From Maribacter forsetii DSM 18668 (lineage in GTDB: Bacteria > Bacteroidota > Bacteroidia > Flavobacteriales > Flavobacteriaceae), in contig NZ_JQLH01000001.1 of the NCBI RefSeq assembly GCF_000744105.1, forward strand, positions 124,001 through 188,000: DNA of 64,000 nucleotides, read 5' to 3'. A program made the position numbers and the translations under genes. Every line of letters begins with the position of its first letter. Position 1 is the stretch's first letter. Below are positions 9,477 to 18,487 of the stretch, in pieces. The notes below the pieces were generated by a model. That model ran no database searches, was not told the origin of the DNA, and worked only from the letters and a program-made list of their open reading frames with translations.

Positions 9477-9932
9477 TTAATTTCTTTGGCAAGCCAATTC
9501 TCTAAAAACTTCTTCATCTGTTGGGTTATTTTCTAATACAGTTATTACAGTTTCTAAAGATTGTCCTTCAAAATCCTCTATAATAGTTCCGTTAACAACT
9601 ATGTCGTCTCCATCCTTACATACATTATAATCTGCTACATTAGGTCCTGAACATTCATAACAATCGCCAGATAAACCAAACTCTTTTTCAAATTCTGCAC
9701 ATTATTGCTCAGCGGCATCATTAAATTCAAGATTACTGGGTAGATTTAGCAATTCACCTATAGCCTCCCCATCGCTACGTAATCTAATTTTTCCTGGTTC
9801 TTCCTCACAAATTTCAACTCCTTCAACATTACAAGCTACACAATTATTAGCATCGCTTTTATTACACGAAACGGTAAAAATCATAAGAAAAGTTACTGAG
9901 ATTACTAGTTTTAAGTTTTTCATTTTCAACAT
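9477..9932 (-). pseudogene. Small Cys-rich lipoprotein gene interrupted by an in-frame TAA
   Basis: The frame opens at ATG 9932 (or 9923), encodes a signal sequence with a lipobox-like end (MIFTVSCNKSD) and stops at the TAA at 9702-9704. After this stop the same frame stays open for another 74 codons (CAEFEKEFGLSGDCYECSG..., ending RELACQRN) to a TAA at 9477-9479. The downstream part keeps the Cys-rich, acidic character of the upstream part. The joined product would be about 150 residues with residues before and after reading smoothly (AAEQ-x-CAEFEKE); a Tyr codon changed to TAA is the simplest explanation. It could be a true nonsense mutation, a sequencing error, or a truncated but working 76-residue lipoprotein. 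The function is unknown. Confidence 0.7.
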
Positions 9933-10081
9933 TTTAAAGGTTAGCTCTATTTATTTGATAAAACTAATGTTGAAATTTACGGAAGACAATACCCTAATTA
10001 CTGTATTTATATCTACTGGTTTTCCTTTAGATGAATACAGGTTTGAACAATATTAAGAAAATGACTTAAGCTTTTGATGTT

Positions 10082-11938
10082 TTAGCTTTCTTTCGCTTCT
10101 TCTTTATCTGGGTCTTCGTTTGGAAACATTTTACCCAAATATGCCAGTTTATAGCCTTTCTGAATATCTGTAAATTCTTTACTGAATGCCGTAATAATGT
10201 GAATATCACCCTCTGGGTCTAAAAGGAACAAAGGAACAATATCAGCGTCTGCCTTTGTAATCTCGATCAAACCTTCATAATGCTCAGTGTCGTGAAGTTC
10301 TATTTCATGAATAGCCGGAAATTTTCTTGCTGCTTCGGTCAATTTTATAAAATCATCCGTATGTGAAAACAAACCTTCTTTAGGGTTGTTTTCTGGGTCA
10401 GACATTTCATCTGCATCTACCAATCTAAATGATCCGTTCTCACCAAATGCATCTTGAAACTTATCTATGGCATATTTGTTTATATCAGAGTTTGCGGTTA
10501 ATGCCATTAAATACCCAATATCATTCAGTTCTATATTATCAGTTAAATTGTCTGAATATATATTCGCCGAAATAGCTTCTAAACCTAATTTTTCGGCTTT
10601 ATCAATATTAGACTGGTTATTGTCAATTAATACAACGTGCCTGTCGTTTTTATGGAGATATTCACCTATTAAACGTGATACTTTTGATGCCCCTAAAATC
10701 AAAATTCCTTCAGACTTATTTAGAAAAACCCCTATTAGTTTAGCAAACACTCTAGCCGTTGTGGCATTTAACAAAACGGTACCAAGAACAATCATGAATA
10801 CCAATGGTGTAATATATTCTGCTCCAGCCTCTCCTTTAGTCAATAATTTAGATCCAAATAAAGATGCTATACCTGCCGCTACAATACCCCTGGGACCTAC
10901 CCAACTAATAAACAGCTTTTCATTGAACTTTAAATTAGAACCAATGGAGCTCAAGAAAACCCCTAGTGGTCTAATAATCAATACAATGGATAAGAACAGT
11001 GCTATCGTTTTCCATGTAAATATTAATTCTAAATCTGAAATATCAATATTAGCCGCCAGTAAAATGAACAGTATGGATATCAAAAGAATACTTAAAGATT
11101 CTTTGAAATATAATAGCTCTTTAATATTCGGTAAATTGGTATTTCCCATTACCATACCCATTACAACCACAGCTAGTAAGCCAGATTCATGTGCAAAAAC
11201 ATCTGACATTACAAAAACTCCCAAAACCACGGATAATGACACTACGTTCAATAAATAATGTGGAATAAAGTTCTTCTTTATCAAAAACGTAAGTGCGTGA
11301 GCAAAAGTGAATCCGAAAGTAAAACCAAATAATAATATTTTAGCAAACTCGATCAATGCAGTCATAGTATACGCCTGACCTTCGCCTACACTAATAAATT
11401 CATAAACTAAAACCGCGGCCAATGCGCCAATGGGATCAATTAAAATACCTTCCCATTTTAATATTGCGGAAACATCTTTTTTAAGCGGAATATTCCTTAA
11501 AATAGGAGTAATTACCGTAGGGCCCGTTACAATTATCAAAGCTGAAAACAGGAAACATAGCTGCCATGAAAGTCCAAATAAAAAGTAGGCTGCAAATGCC
11601 GCCCCAAAAAAGGTGGTTAAACTACCAAGAGTGATTAATTTGGTAATTACCGGACCAATATTTTTAATCTCTGAACGCTTAAGCGTTAGTCCGCCTTCAA
11701 ATAATATAATGCTTATTGCCAGCGACACAAAATAGTACAACCCTTCTCCAGGAAAAAGACCTTTGTCTCCGTTCCATATGGGTTCAATAATTTTTGACCC
11801 GTCTTCAGTATACAATGTTGACAATGGACCAACGATTAAACCTATAAGAATTAAGGGTAAAATTGCAGGTAGTTTTAAGCGCCATGCCACCCATTGAGCA
11901 AGTATTCCTAAAATGATAATTCCAGCAAGCTCTAGCAT
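10082..11938 (-). CDS. CPA1/NhaP-type Na+(K+)/H+ antiporter with TrkA-N/RCK domain
   Basis: This is an inner-membrane cation:proton antiporter of 618 residues. Residues about 1-390 form 12 or so hydrophobic helices typical of the Na_H_Exchanger fold, with LFEGGLTLKRSEI, LFSALIIVTGPTVI, WEGILIDPIGALAAV and WVGPRGIVAAG, all characteristic of the CPA1 branch. A cytoplasmic TrkA-N nucleotide-binding domain follows (GILILGASKVSRLIGEYLHK, about residues 400-520), then an acidic tail. This implies gating by NAD(H) or another nucleotide. A role in salt and pH homeostasis is expected for a marine bacterium. It appears to be monocistronic. The exchanged cation cannot be told from the sequence. Confidence 0.93.
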   Translation of the reverse strand: MLELAGIIILGILAQWVAWRLKLPAILPLILIGLIVGPLSTLYTEDGSKIIEPIWNGDKGLFPGEGLYYFVSLAISIILFEGGLTLKRSEIKNIGPVITKLITLGSLTTFFGAAFAAYFLFGLSWQLCFLFSALIIVTGPTVITPILRNIPLKKDVSAILKWEGILIDPIGALAAVLVYEFISVGEGQAYTMTALIEFAKILLFGFTFGFTFAHALTFLIKKNFIPHYLLNVVSLSVVLGVFVMSDVFAHESGLLAVVVMGMVMGNTNLPNIKELLYFKESLSILLISILFILLAANIDISDLELIFTWKTIALFLSIVLIIRPLGVFLSSIGSNLKFNEKLFISWVGPRGIVAAGIASLFGSKLLTKGEAGAEYITPLVFMIVLGTVLLNATTARVFAKLIGVFLNKSEGILILGASKVSRLIGEYLHKNDRHVVLIDNNQSNIDKAEKLGLEAISANIYSDNLTDNIELNDIGYLMALTANSDINKYAIDKFQDAFGENGSFRLVDADEMSDPENNPKEGLFSHTDDFIKLTEAARKFPAIHEIELHDTEHYEGLIEITKADADIVPLFLLDPEGDIHIITAFSKEFTDIQKGYKLAYLGKMFPNEDPDKEEAKES

Positions 11939-12479
11939 TTATTTGATTTTGGATAAAAATAACAATTATAGACCAGTAAACGACATAAATAACTTACCAT
12001 AACCCCTATTTTAATTCTGGGTGTTTTATTACGCAATAAGATAATTGTATAAGGTAAAACCTAATCTAACATCAAAAGCGTATATTGTTATTTTAGACTT
12101 TGAAAATCAATCTCTTTTAGATTAGAATTTATAAAATATCTTTAATAATAGAATTGACAGCTAATTTTATATGTATGAATCTATATTCTCTTTCAAAACT
12201 ATATTATAAAATGTAACAATATAAAATTACTAAAGAAGTTGATGTAAGACAGCTATTGAAAGTTTTGGTTTGCATAATACTTTTGACTTTTTCAATTCAT
12301 TTTTAATTATTTCAACGTCAGTTATAAATGTATTTATTACACTAAGTTTAATCCTACAAAAGAACAGGAAAAAACACTATAATAGGAAAGACTTTTATAA
12401 CTTCGTGACTATCACAAAAAATAATTAGTTCTTATTATTAAAATAATAGTTTAGCTCAATTAACTTATATCTATTAAAA
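11939..12479. other. 541-bp gene-free AT-rich gap between divergent genes
   Basis: This gap separates the antiporter (minus) from the PAS kinase (plus). It must contain both promoters. No open frame of useful length, tRNA or strong hairpin was seen. It is rich in short A/T runs. The start codon at 12480 follows an A-rich leader. Confidence 0.6.
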
Positions 12480-15400
12480 ATGTTTGTTCCAGAAAAGCGT
12501 TCAATCTTAAAAAGCCCTTTGCTTTATGGGCTTTTGTCATTTTTTCTAGTTCTGATTATTACTCAATTTATTGCTTATCAAAAATACCAGTTAGATCAAA
12601 AAACGGAACAGCGAGAAATTGAAAATAGAGTATCAAAATTAAAAGTTGATTTACAGAACGTACTTGGTCAAAGTTTCAATACTACACATACTTTGGCTTT
12701 TATTGTTGACCAATACGGCATACCAGAAAATTTTGATAGTGTAGCTCAATTACTTTTAAACAGTAACAAAAGTATTGATGCCATAGAATTAGTAAATGAA
12801 AAAGGAATAATTACCCATGTGTATCCATTAAAAGGAAATGAGGTTATTGGATTGAATATTCTAAATGATCCCGATAATAAAATGGGGGCTAGGACTACTC
12901 TTAAAAAAGGTGATTATTACACCGCCGGACCTATCTATTTAAGACAAGGTGGTTCAGGTATTATTGGACGAAAACCTATGTTCAAAAATGGCGAATTTAA
13001 TGGGTTTGCATCAGCTGTTGTACGTCTGTCAACTGTGTTAAATGCTATTCAACTTGATACATTAAACGAATCTAATTTCTCATATGAGTTAGTAAAAATT
13101 AATCTAGACCAAACTGAAGAAACTTTTTATGCATCTAAAAATATTCCTAAAGAAGGCGCCACTACATTACCGTTAACTACAAGTCAAGGAGAATGGAAGC
13201 TATATGTGTATTCAAACAGAGACAAATATAATTCCACTGCTATAATATTCTCTATTTTAGGTTTTCTACTCGCAATCGTTTGCGGTTTACTGTTATGGTT
13301 TTTAATGCGGCAGCCTTCAAAGCTTAACAGATTAGTTGATGAAAAAACAGCTCTACTTAAAGAAAGTCAAGAGCGCTATAAAATGCTTATAGACGAAGCT
13401 TCCGATGGTATTTTTCTATCAGATTTTAAGGGTAATGTACTAGATGCCAACCCATTTGCCATTCAAATGTTCAAGTATAGCAAACAAGAACTTTTAAATA
13501 AAAATATTGCGGAATTGATATTGTCAGAAGACCAAGATAAGCTTCCTGAAAATTTCGCTAGAATTAGCGAAGGCGAATTAATGCGTGCCGAACATAAAAT
13601 GATAGGAAAAGATGGCTCTATATTTTATGGAGAGGTGAGCGGTAAAAAATTAAGTGATTCTACCGTATTGGGTATTGTAAGAGATGTAACCAAAAGGAAA
13701 GAGCTTGAATTATCTGTCAAAGAAAATTTGGTAAAGTTCAGTAAAGCTTACAATAACGGTTTTGTTGGTATGGTCATCAAAGATGAAAATAAGCGCTTTC
13801 TTGATGCCAATTGTTATTTTCTAAATTTAATAGGTTTTTCGTTAGAAGAGATAAAAGGAAAAACTATGCATGAACTAGGGCTAGTAGATATGGAGGAAGC
13901 TGTAAAGACGAACCCCAATCTAAGTGCCTTTATTAACTCTGATCGCGTTGATAAAATTGAAATAGAACTAAAGACCAAGAACGGGCAAAAACTGCATTTA
14001 ATTACATCAAATGAACCTTACGAGTATTTAGGGGAAAAACTTAGTTTAAGTACATACGTTGATCAAACCGAATCAAAAAATACCAGCATAGCTATTGAGA
14101 GAAGTAAAAAAAGGTATAAGCAGTTTACAGAACGAATTTCAGATGCCTTTGTAAGTTTTGATCAAAATTGGTGCTTTACAGATATCAATGCTAAAGCAGC
14201 CAAAATTGTTGGAATGGATCCTAAAGAAATGCTAGGAAAAAATGTTTGGGAAGCGTTTCCATCATTTAAAAATTCAGAAGCTTACGCGATTTACAAAGGA
14301 GCTGTTGCAAAACAGGTATACACCCATTTTGAACAATACCACGAAGAGGTAGGTCGATGGATTGAAAATCACATCTATCCATCTTCTAATGGAATATCAA
14401 TCTTTTTCAAAGACATCACTTATAGAAAAAAAACAGATGAAGAAAAACAGCGACTTGTTTCCATAATAGAAAATAGTCCCGGTTTTATTGGGTTGGCAAC
14501 ACTAGAAGGTAAGCCGCTTTTCTTAAATGATGCCGGTAAAAAATTGGTGAATTTACCTAAAGATATTGACCCAAAAAGTATCACGATATTTGACTTTTTT
14601 GTAGATGAGTACAGAGATGTTATAGTAAATGAGCACCTGCCCGCTATTATGGAGAAAGGACTATGGACAGGTGAAGTTCCTCTCAAAAACTTTAAAACCA
14701 ATATACCTACTCCTTTAGAATTTTCCGGTTTCTTAATTAAAGATGAGAAAACCAACAAACCAATTGCAATAGGTGCTATTGGGTTCGATTTAACCGAACG
14801 TAAAAAAACCCAAAAAGAAATTCTTGCCTTACAAAGCAAAATGGACGCTGCAATAAGAATTGGTAAAATTGGTTATTGGGATTTTGATATGAACACGAAT
14901 ACGTATATCTGTTCCCCTTTGATCTATACTATTTATGATATAAGCCCAGATACCATTTTGACAACATCTTTTCTTGAAACTCTTATTCATCCAGATGATT
15001 TAGAATTACATCGTCAAAACATAAGAGAGATAATTAAAGAAAAAAACACTCATGCCTTTACCTACAGAATCATTGTTAAAGATGGTTCTATAAAACATTT
15101 AATGGTAGAAATTGAGATTGTCAGAAATTCTGACAATAGAGCAATTGATATTAAAGGAACGACTATTGATATTACAAAACAAAAAGAGGCTGATTTTGAA
15201 ATTCTAGATTTACAGTCTAAAATGAATGCGGCCATAAGAATAGGGAATATAGGGTACTGGGACTTTGATTTTGCAACTCAAAAAATTAATTGGTCTTCTA
15301 AAATGTATGAAATATACGATATCGCTTTAGGCACCGAGATTACCTTAGATCTAATCGAAAGTATATTACACTCAGACGATATTGAACCTCACCGTGAAGT

Positions 15401-17045
15401 TGTAAAAGAAGCTCAATACGAAACCGATATAGTATCATTTTCATATAGAGTTATCCATAAAGATAATTCCATAAAATATTTATACGTTCAAATGGAGGTA
15501 GAACGAGATATTGATAATGTGCCAATTAAATATAGAGGAACGACTATTGATATTACAAAACAAAAAGAAGCTAATATTGAAATTCTAGATTTACAGTCTA
15601 AAATGAATGCAGCTATAAGAATAGGCAATATAGGGTATTGGCATTGGGACATGACCGGCAATAATGTAGAATGGTCTAAAGAAATGTATGCAATTCATAA
15701 TATAGAGCCTAGCACACAAATGACTCCAGACTTGGTTAGAGAAATCATTTATCACAAAGATATAGCTGTTTTAGATAAAAAACTTGCAGAAAAAAATGGA
15801 GAAAGCGGATCTAAACCCAGTAATTACAGAATACAACTTAAAGACAATTCATTTAAATATTTTTTGGCCTTTTCCGAAATAATTTATGATGAAAGAGGCA
15901 AACCTATTATTTACCATGGTACGGCTATGGATATTACCAAAAACATACTATCAGAATTAGCACTTAAAGAAAGTCAAGAGAAATTCTCTAAAGCTTTTCA
16001 AACCAATCTTATGGGTATGCTCATTTTAGATGAGCAAAGACACGTAATCGAAGCTAATGAAATGGTGTATAACATTTTAGAGACCTCTAAGGAAAAATTG
16101 ATAGGTAAGAAGGTCATTGAGTCTAAAGAAATTTTAATAGATGAAAATGAAAGAAATAGACTTTGGAAAAAACTTGAAAAAGAAGGTGAGATATTGAACG
16201 AAGAATATAAAATTGAACTTAAAAGTGGCGTAAAAAAAGCACTCATAATGTCTATTGCACCATTGCAATTAAAACAGAAAATCAATTATTTGGTCAATAT
16301 ATACGATGATTCAAAAAGAAAAGAAGCAGAGAATAGGCTAGAGACACAATATTATGAACTACAAAAAACCAATTCAGAATTAGATAGTTTTGTTTATAGC
16401 GCATCTCATGAATTAAGAGCGCCTTTATCTTCTGTTTTAGGGCTTATTCAGCTAATTCAAATGGAAGATGTGGACCCAAAATTATTTCAGCATTTGAATA
16501 TGATGGAAAAATCAATCGAAAGATTAGATGATTTTATCAAAGATATTATAGAATATTCTAGAAATAAGCACCTAGCTCTTAGCTTAGATTCTATAAATTT
16601 TACTAACTTAATAGAACATTCTATTGAAAGTTTATGGTATTTAGAAAATACTCAAAAAATAAATATCAAAATTAATGTTATAGATAAGGTAGATTTTGTA
16701 TCAGATAGTAAGAGAATATCCGTTTTATTGAATAATTTTATATCTAATGCCATCAAGTATCATAATATCAATAAAAATAATGCCACTATTTGGGTCGATG
16801 TTAAAACTACCAAAAAAGAAGCCGTTTTAATTATTAAAGATAACGGGGTTGGTATAGCAGAAGAACAACTAGAAAAGATATTTGAAATGTTCTATAGGGT
16901 ATCTTCAAAAGTAATGGGCTCTGGTATTGGACTCTTTATAGTACAAGAAGTGGTATCTAAACTGAATGGAACAATAGATGTACGGTCAAAAATTGGTAAT
17001 GGCACGACGTTTACTATTAAAATACCAAATAAAACAGGTAAATAA
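12480..17045 (+). CDS. CHASE-domain, eight-PAS sensor histidine kinase
   Basis: This is a membrane sensor kinase of 1521 residues. A TM helix (about 14-32) and a second (about 253-277) bracket a periplasmic CHASE domain (AIELVNEKGIITHVYPLKGN, then GLNIL). The cytoplasmic part has about eight PAS/PAC modules starting near residues 294, 415, 545, 655, 780, 905, 1032 and 1160, several followed by PAC-like ends such as TTIDITKQKEA. It ends in HisKA (SASHELRAPLSSVLGLIQL, phosphoacceptor about His1310) and HATPase_c (NNFISNAIKYHN, IKDNGVGI, FEMFYRV, GSGIGLFIVQEV). No receiver domain is attached; a separate one starts 4 bp downstream. Modules five to seven are recent duplicates. CHASE ligands in other bacteria include small molecules such as cytokinin-like compounds, but the signal here is unknown. 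Confidence 0.93.
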   Translation: MFVPEKRSILKSPLLYGLLSFFLVLIITQFIAYQKYQLDQKTEQREIENRVSKLKVDLQNVLGQSFNTTHTLAFIVDQYGIPENFDSVAQLLLNSNKSIDAIELVNEKGIITHVYPLKGNEVIGLNILNDPDNKMGARTTLKKGDYYTAGPIYLRQGGSGIIGRKPMFKNGEFNGFASAVVRLSTVLNAIQLDTLNESNFSYELVKINLDQTEETFYASKNIPKEGATTLPLTTSQGEWKLYVYSNRDKYNSTAIIFSILGFLLAIVCGLLLWFLMRQPSKLNRLVDEKTALLKESQERYKMLIDEASDGIFLSDFKGNVLDANPFAIQMFKYSKQELLNKNIAELILSEDQDKLPENFARISEGELMRAEHKMIGKDGSIFYGEVSGKKLSDSTVLGIVRDVTKRKELELSVKENLVKFSKAYNNGFVGMVIKDENKRFLDANCYFLNLIGFSLEEIKGKTMHELGLVDMEEAVKTNPNLSAFINSDRVDKIEIELKTKNGQKLHLITSNEPYEYLGEKLSLSTYVDQTESKNTSIAIERSKKRYKQFTERISDAFVSFDQNWCFTDINAKAAKIVGMDPKEMLGKNVWEAFPSFKNSEAYAIYKGAVAKQVYTHFEQYHEEVGRWIENHIYPSSNGISIFFKDITYRKKTDEEKQRLVSIIENSPGFIGLATLEGKPLFLNDAGKKLVNLPKDIDPKSITIFDFFVDEYRDVIVNEHLPAIMEKGLWTGEVPLKNFKTNIPTPLEFSGFLIKDEKTNKPIAIGAIGFDLTERKKTQKEILALQSKMDAAIRIGKIGYWDFDMNTNTYICSPLIYTIYDISPDTILTTSFLETLIHPDDLELHRQNIREIIKEKNTHAFTYRIIVKDGSIKHLMVEIEIVRNSDNRAIDIKGTTIDITKQKEADFEILDLQSKMNAAIRIGNIGYWDFDFATQKINWSSKMYEIYDIALGTEITLDLIESILHSDDIEPHREVVKEAQYETDIVSFSYRVIHKDNSIKYLYVQMEVERDIDNVPIKYRGTTIDITKQKEANIEILDLQSKMNAAIRIGNIGYWHWDMTGNNVEWSKEMYAIHNIEPSTQMTPDLVREIIYHKDIAVLDKKLAEKNGESGSKPSNYRIQLKDNSFKYFLAFSEIIYDERGKPIIYHGTAMDITKNILSELALKESQEKFSKAFQTNLMGMLILDEQRHVIEANEMVYNILETSKEKLIGKKVIESKEILIDENERNRLWKKLEKEGEILNEEYKIELKSGVKKALIMSIAPLQLKQKINYLVNIYDDSKRKEAENRLETQYYELQKTNSELDSFVYSASHELRAPLSSVLGLIQLIQMEDVDPKLFQHLNMMEKSIERLDDFIKDIIEYSRNKHLALSLDSINFTNLIEHSIESLWYLENTQKINIKINVIDKVDFVSDSKRISVLLNNFISNAIKYHNINKNNATIWVDVKTTKKEAVLIIKDNGVGIAEEQLEKIFEMFYRVSSKVMGSGIGLFIVQEVVSKLNGTIDVRSKIGNGTTFTIKIPNKTGK
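15155..15262 (+). repeat. Direct repeat copy 1 inside PAS kinase gene
   Basis: About 108 bp spanning a PAC end and the next PAS start (AGGAACGACTATTGATATTA onward) recurs almost unchanged 381 bp later. The spacing equals 127 codons, one PAS module. Confidence 0.8.
15536..15643 (+). repeat. Direct repeat copy 2 inside PAS kinase gene
   Basis: This is the second copy of the 108-bp segment, differing from the first at only a handful of mostly synonymous bases. The near-identity at DNA level points to a recent tandem duplication or gene conversion of one PAS module. Confidence 0.8.
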
Positions 17046-17049
17046 CAAT

Positions 17050-17448
17050 ATGGCTAAGAATATAAATATTTTATTAATTGACGATTCGGATGTGGACAAC
17101 TTTATAAACAAAGCCATTATTTCGAAAGAAGATAATATTTCTCAAATTACAACCATGACCTCTGGGCGTGAAGCGCTAAATCATTTAAGTAGTATTATTG
17201 ACAATACCGAAGCATACCCTGATGTTATTTTCTTGGATATTAAAATGCCAGGCATGAGCGGATTTGAATTTTTAAATGAATATGTCACTTTATCAGATTC
17301 ATTAACGGATCACTGTAAAATTTATATACTAAGTTCATCCTTAGATAATTTAGATTCTGAAAAAGGAAAAGAATATTCAGTTGTTAAAAAACATTTGACC
17401 AAGCCCTTGGCGCATCATGCTATTGGTGATTTACTAAGTGAAGACTAG
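17050..17448 (+). CDS. Single-domain response regulator (REC only)
   Basis: This is a 132-residue stand-alone receiver domain. The acidic pair is in LLIDDSDVDNF, the phosphoacceptor Asp in VIFLDIKMPGMSG, the Thr/Ser position in IYILSSSLD, and the conserved Lys in LTKPL. The ATG at 17050 is chosen because MAKNINILLIDDSD is a canonical start; a longer frame overlaps the kinase gene. It lies 4 bp after the PAS kinase, so it is almost certainly its phosphotransfer partner. There is no output domain, so it must act by protein contact or as a phosphate shuttle. Confidence 0.93.
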   Translation: MAKNINILLIDDSDVDNFINKAIISKEDNISQITTMTSGREALNHLSSIIDNTEAYPDVIFLDIKMPGMSGFEFLNEYVTLSDSLTDHCKIYILSSSLDNLDSEKGKEYSVVKKHLTKPLAHHAIGDLLSED

Positions 17449-17585
17449 TTTTTCATTTAAAGTAATTATTAACTATTTCATATCTACATCACTACACCAT
17501 TAAAAAGTCTTATAATCTACAGGTTAAATGATAATACTTTCTTAATAATACTAAGAATACAGACACTTTTATTATTTTGCTCCTT

Positions 17586-18449
17586 ATGAAAATTTATCCT
17601 GTTGAAACCGGTAATTTTAAATTGGATGGTGGTGCTATGTTCGGCGTAGTGCCCAAAACAATTTGGCAAAGAACAAACCCGGCAGACGATAATAATTTAA
17701 TAGATATTGCCGCTAGAAGTCTTTTAATTGAAGATGGTGATAGATTAATATTGGTAGATACCGGTATGGGCAATAAACAGTCTGATCAATTTTTTGGCTA
17801 TTACTACCGTTGGGGAAATTTTACAATAGATTCTTCTTTAAAAAAACATGGTTTTCATAGAGATGATATTACCGATGTCTTTTTAACACACCTTCACTTT
17901 GATCATGTTGGTGGTGCCATACAATGGAACAAGAATAAAACCGGATACGAACCTGCTTTTAAAAATGCCAAATTTTGGACCAATGAAAAACATTGGAAAT
18001 GGGCAACGGAACCCAATCCAAGAGAAAAAGCATCTTTCTTAACAGAGAATCTTATGCCTATGCAAGAAAGTGGACAATTATTCTTTGTTGATGATGCAGA
18101 AGAAAGTTTTCTAAAGAATAGTCCTTTAGGTTTTGACATCCGTTTTGTAGATGGTCATACAGAAAAACAAATGCTTCCCCAATTCTCATATCAAGGTAAA
18201 ACAATAGCCTATATGGCTGATCTCATACCTACAGTTGGCCATATCTCATTGCCTTATGTTATGGGTTATGACACCAGACCACTAATGACAATGTCAGAAA
18301 AAAAGATATTCTTGAACGAAGCTGCAGATAATAATTACTTTCTCTTTTTTGAACACGATGCCGATAACCAACTTTGTACTCTAAAACACACGGATAGGGG
18401 TGTTCGTTTAGATAAAATTTATTCTTTTAACGAGCTCTTCAATTCATAA
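17586..18449 (+). CDS. MBL-fold metallo-hydrolase
   Basis: This is a 287-residue metallo-beta-lactamase-fold hydrolase. The signature THLHFDHVGG (HxHxDH) supplies the metal ligands, with a later FVDGHTEKQ His, an Asp in YMADLIPT and a C-terminal FFEHD. The layout resembles the AHL-lactonase/AttM-like and related hydrolase branches, but no substrate can be assigned. No signal peptide is seen, so it is likely cytoplasmic. The ATG at 17586 is preferred over an upstream TTG. It is followed by the S8 peptidase gene 38 bp later, perhaps in one transcript. Confidence 0.88.
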   Translation: MKIYPVETGNFKLDGGAMFGVVPKTIWQRTNPADDNNLIDIAARSLLIEDGDRLILVDTGMGNKQSDQFFGYYYRWGNFTIDSSLKKHGFHRDDITDVFLTHLHFDHVGGAIQWNKNKTGYEPAFKNAKFWTNEKHWKWATEPNPREKASFLTENLMPMQESGQLFFVDDAEESFLKNSPLGFDIRFVDGHTEKQMLPQFSYQGKTIAYMADLIPTVGHISLPYVMGYDTRPLMTMSEKKIFLNEAADNNYFLFFEHDADNQLCTLKHTDRGVRLDKIYSFNELFNS

Positions 18450-18487
18450 TATACTAACAATAAACATTAACTAATAGTTGCCCATAT

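Noticed and set aside
10467..11258. Open plus-strand frame of 263 codons opposite the antiporter gene
   Set aside because: It is the mirror of a well-conserved membrane protein gene; its hydrophobic pattern is a by-product.
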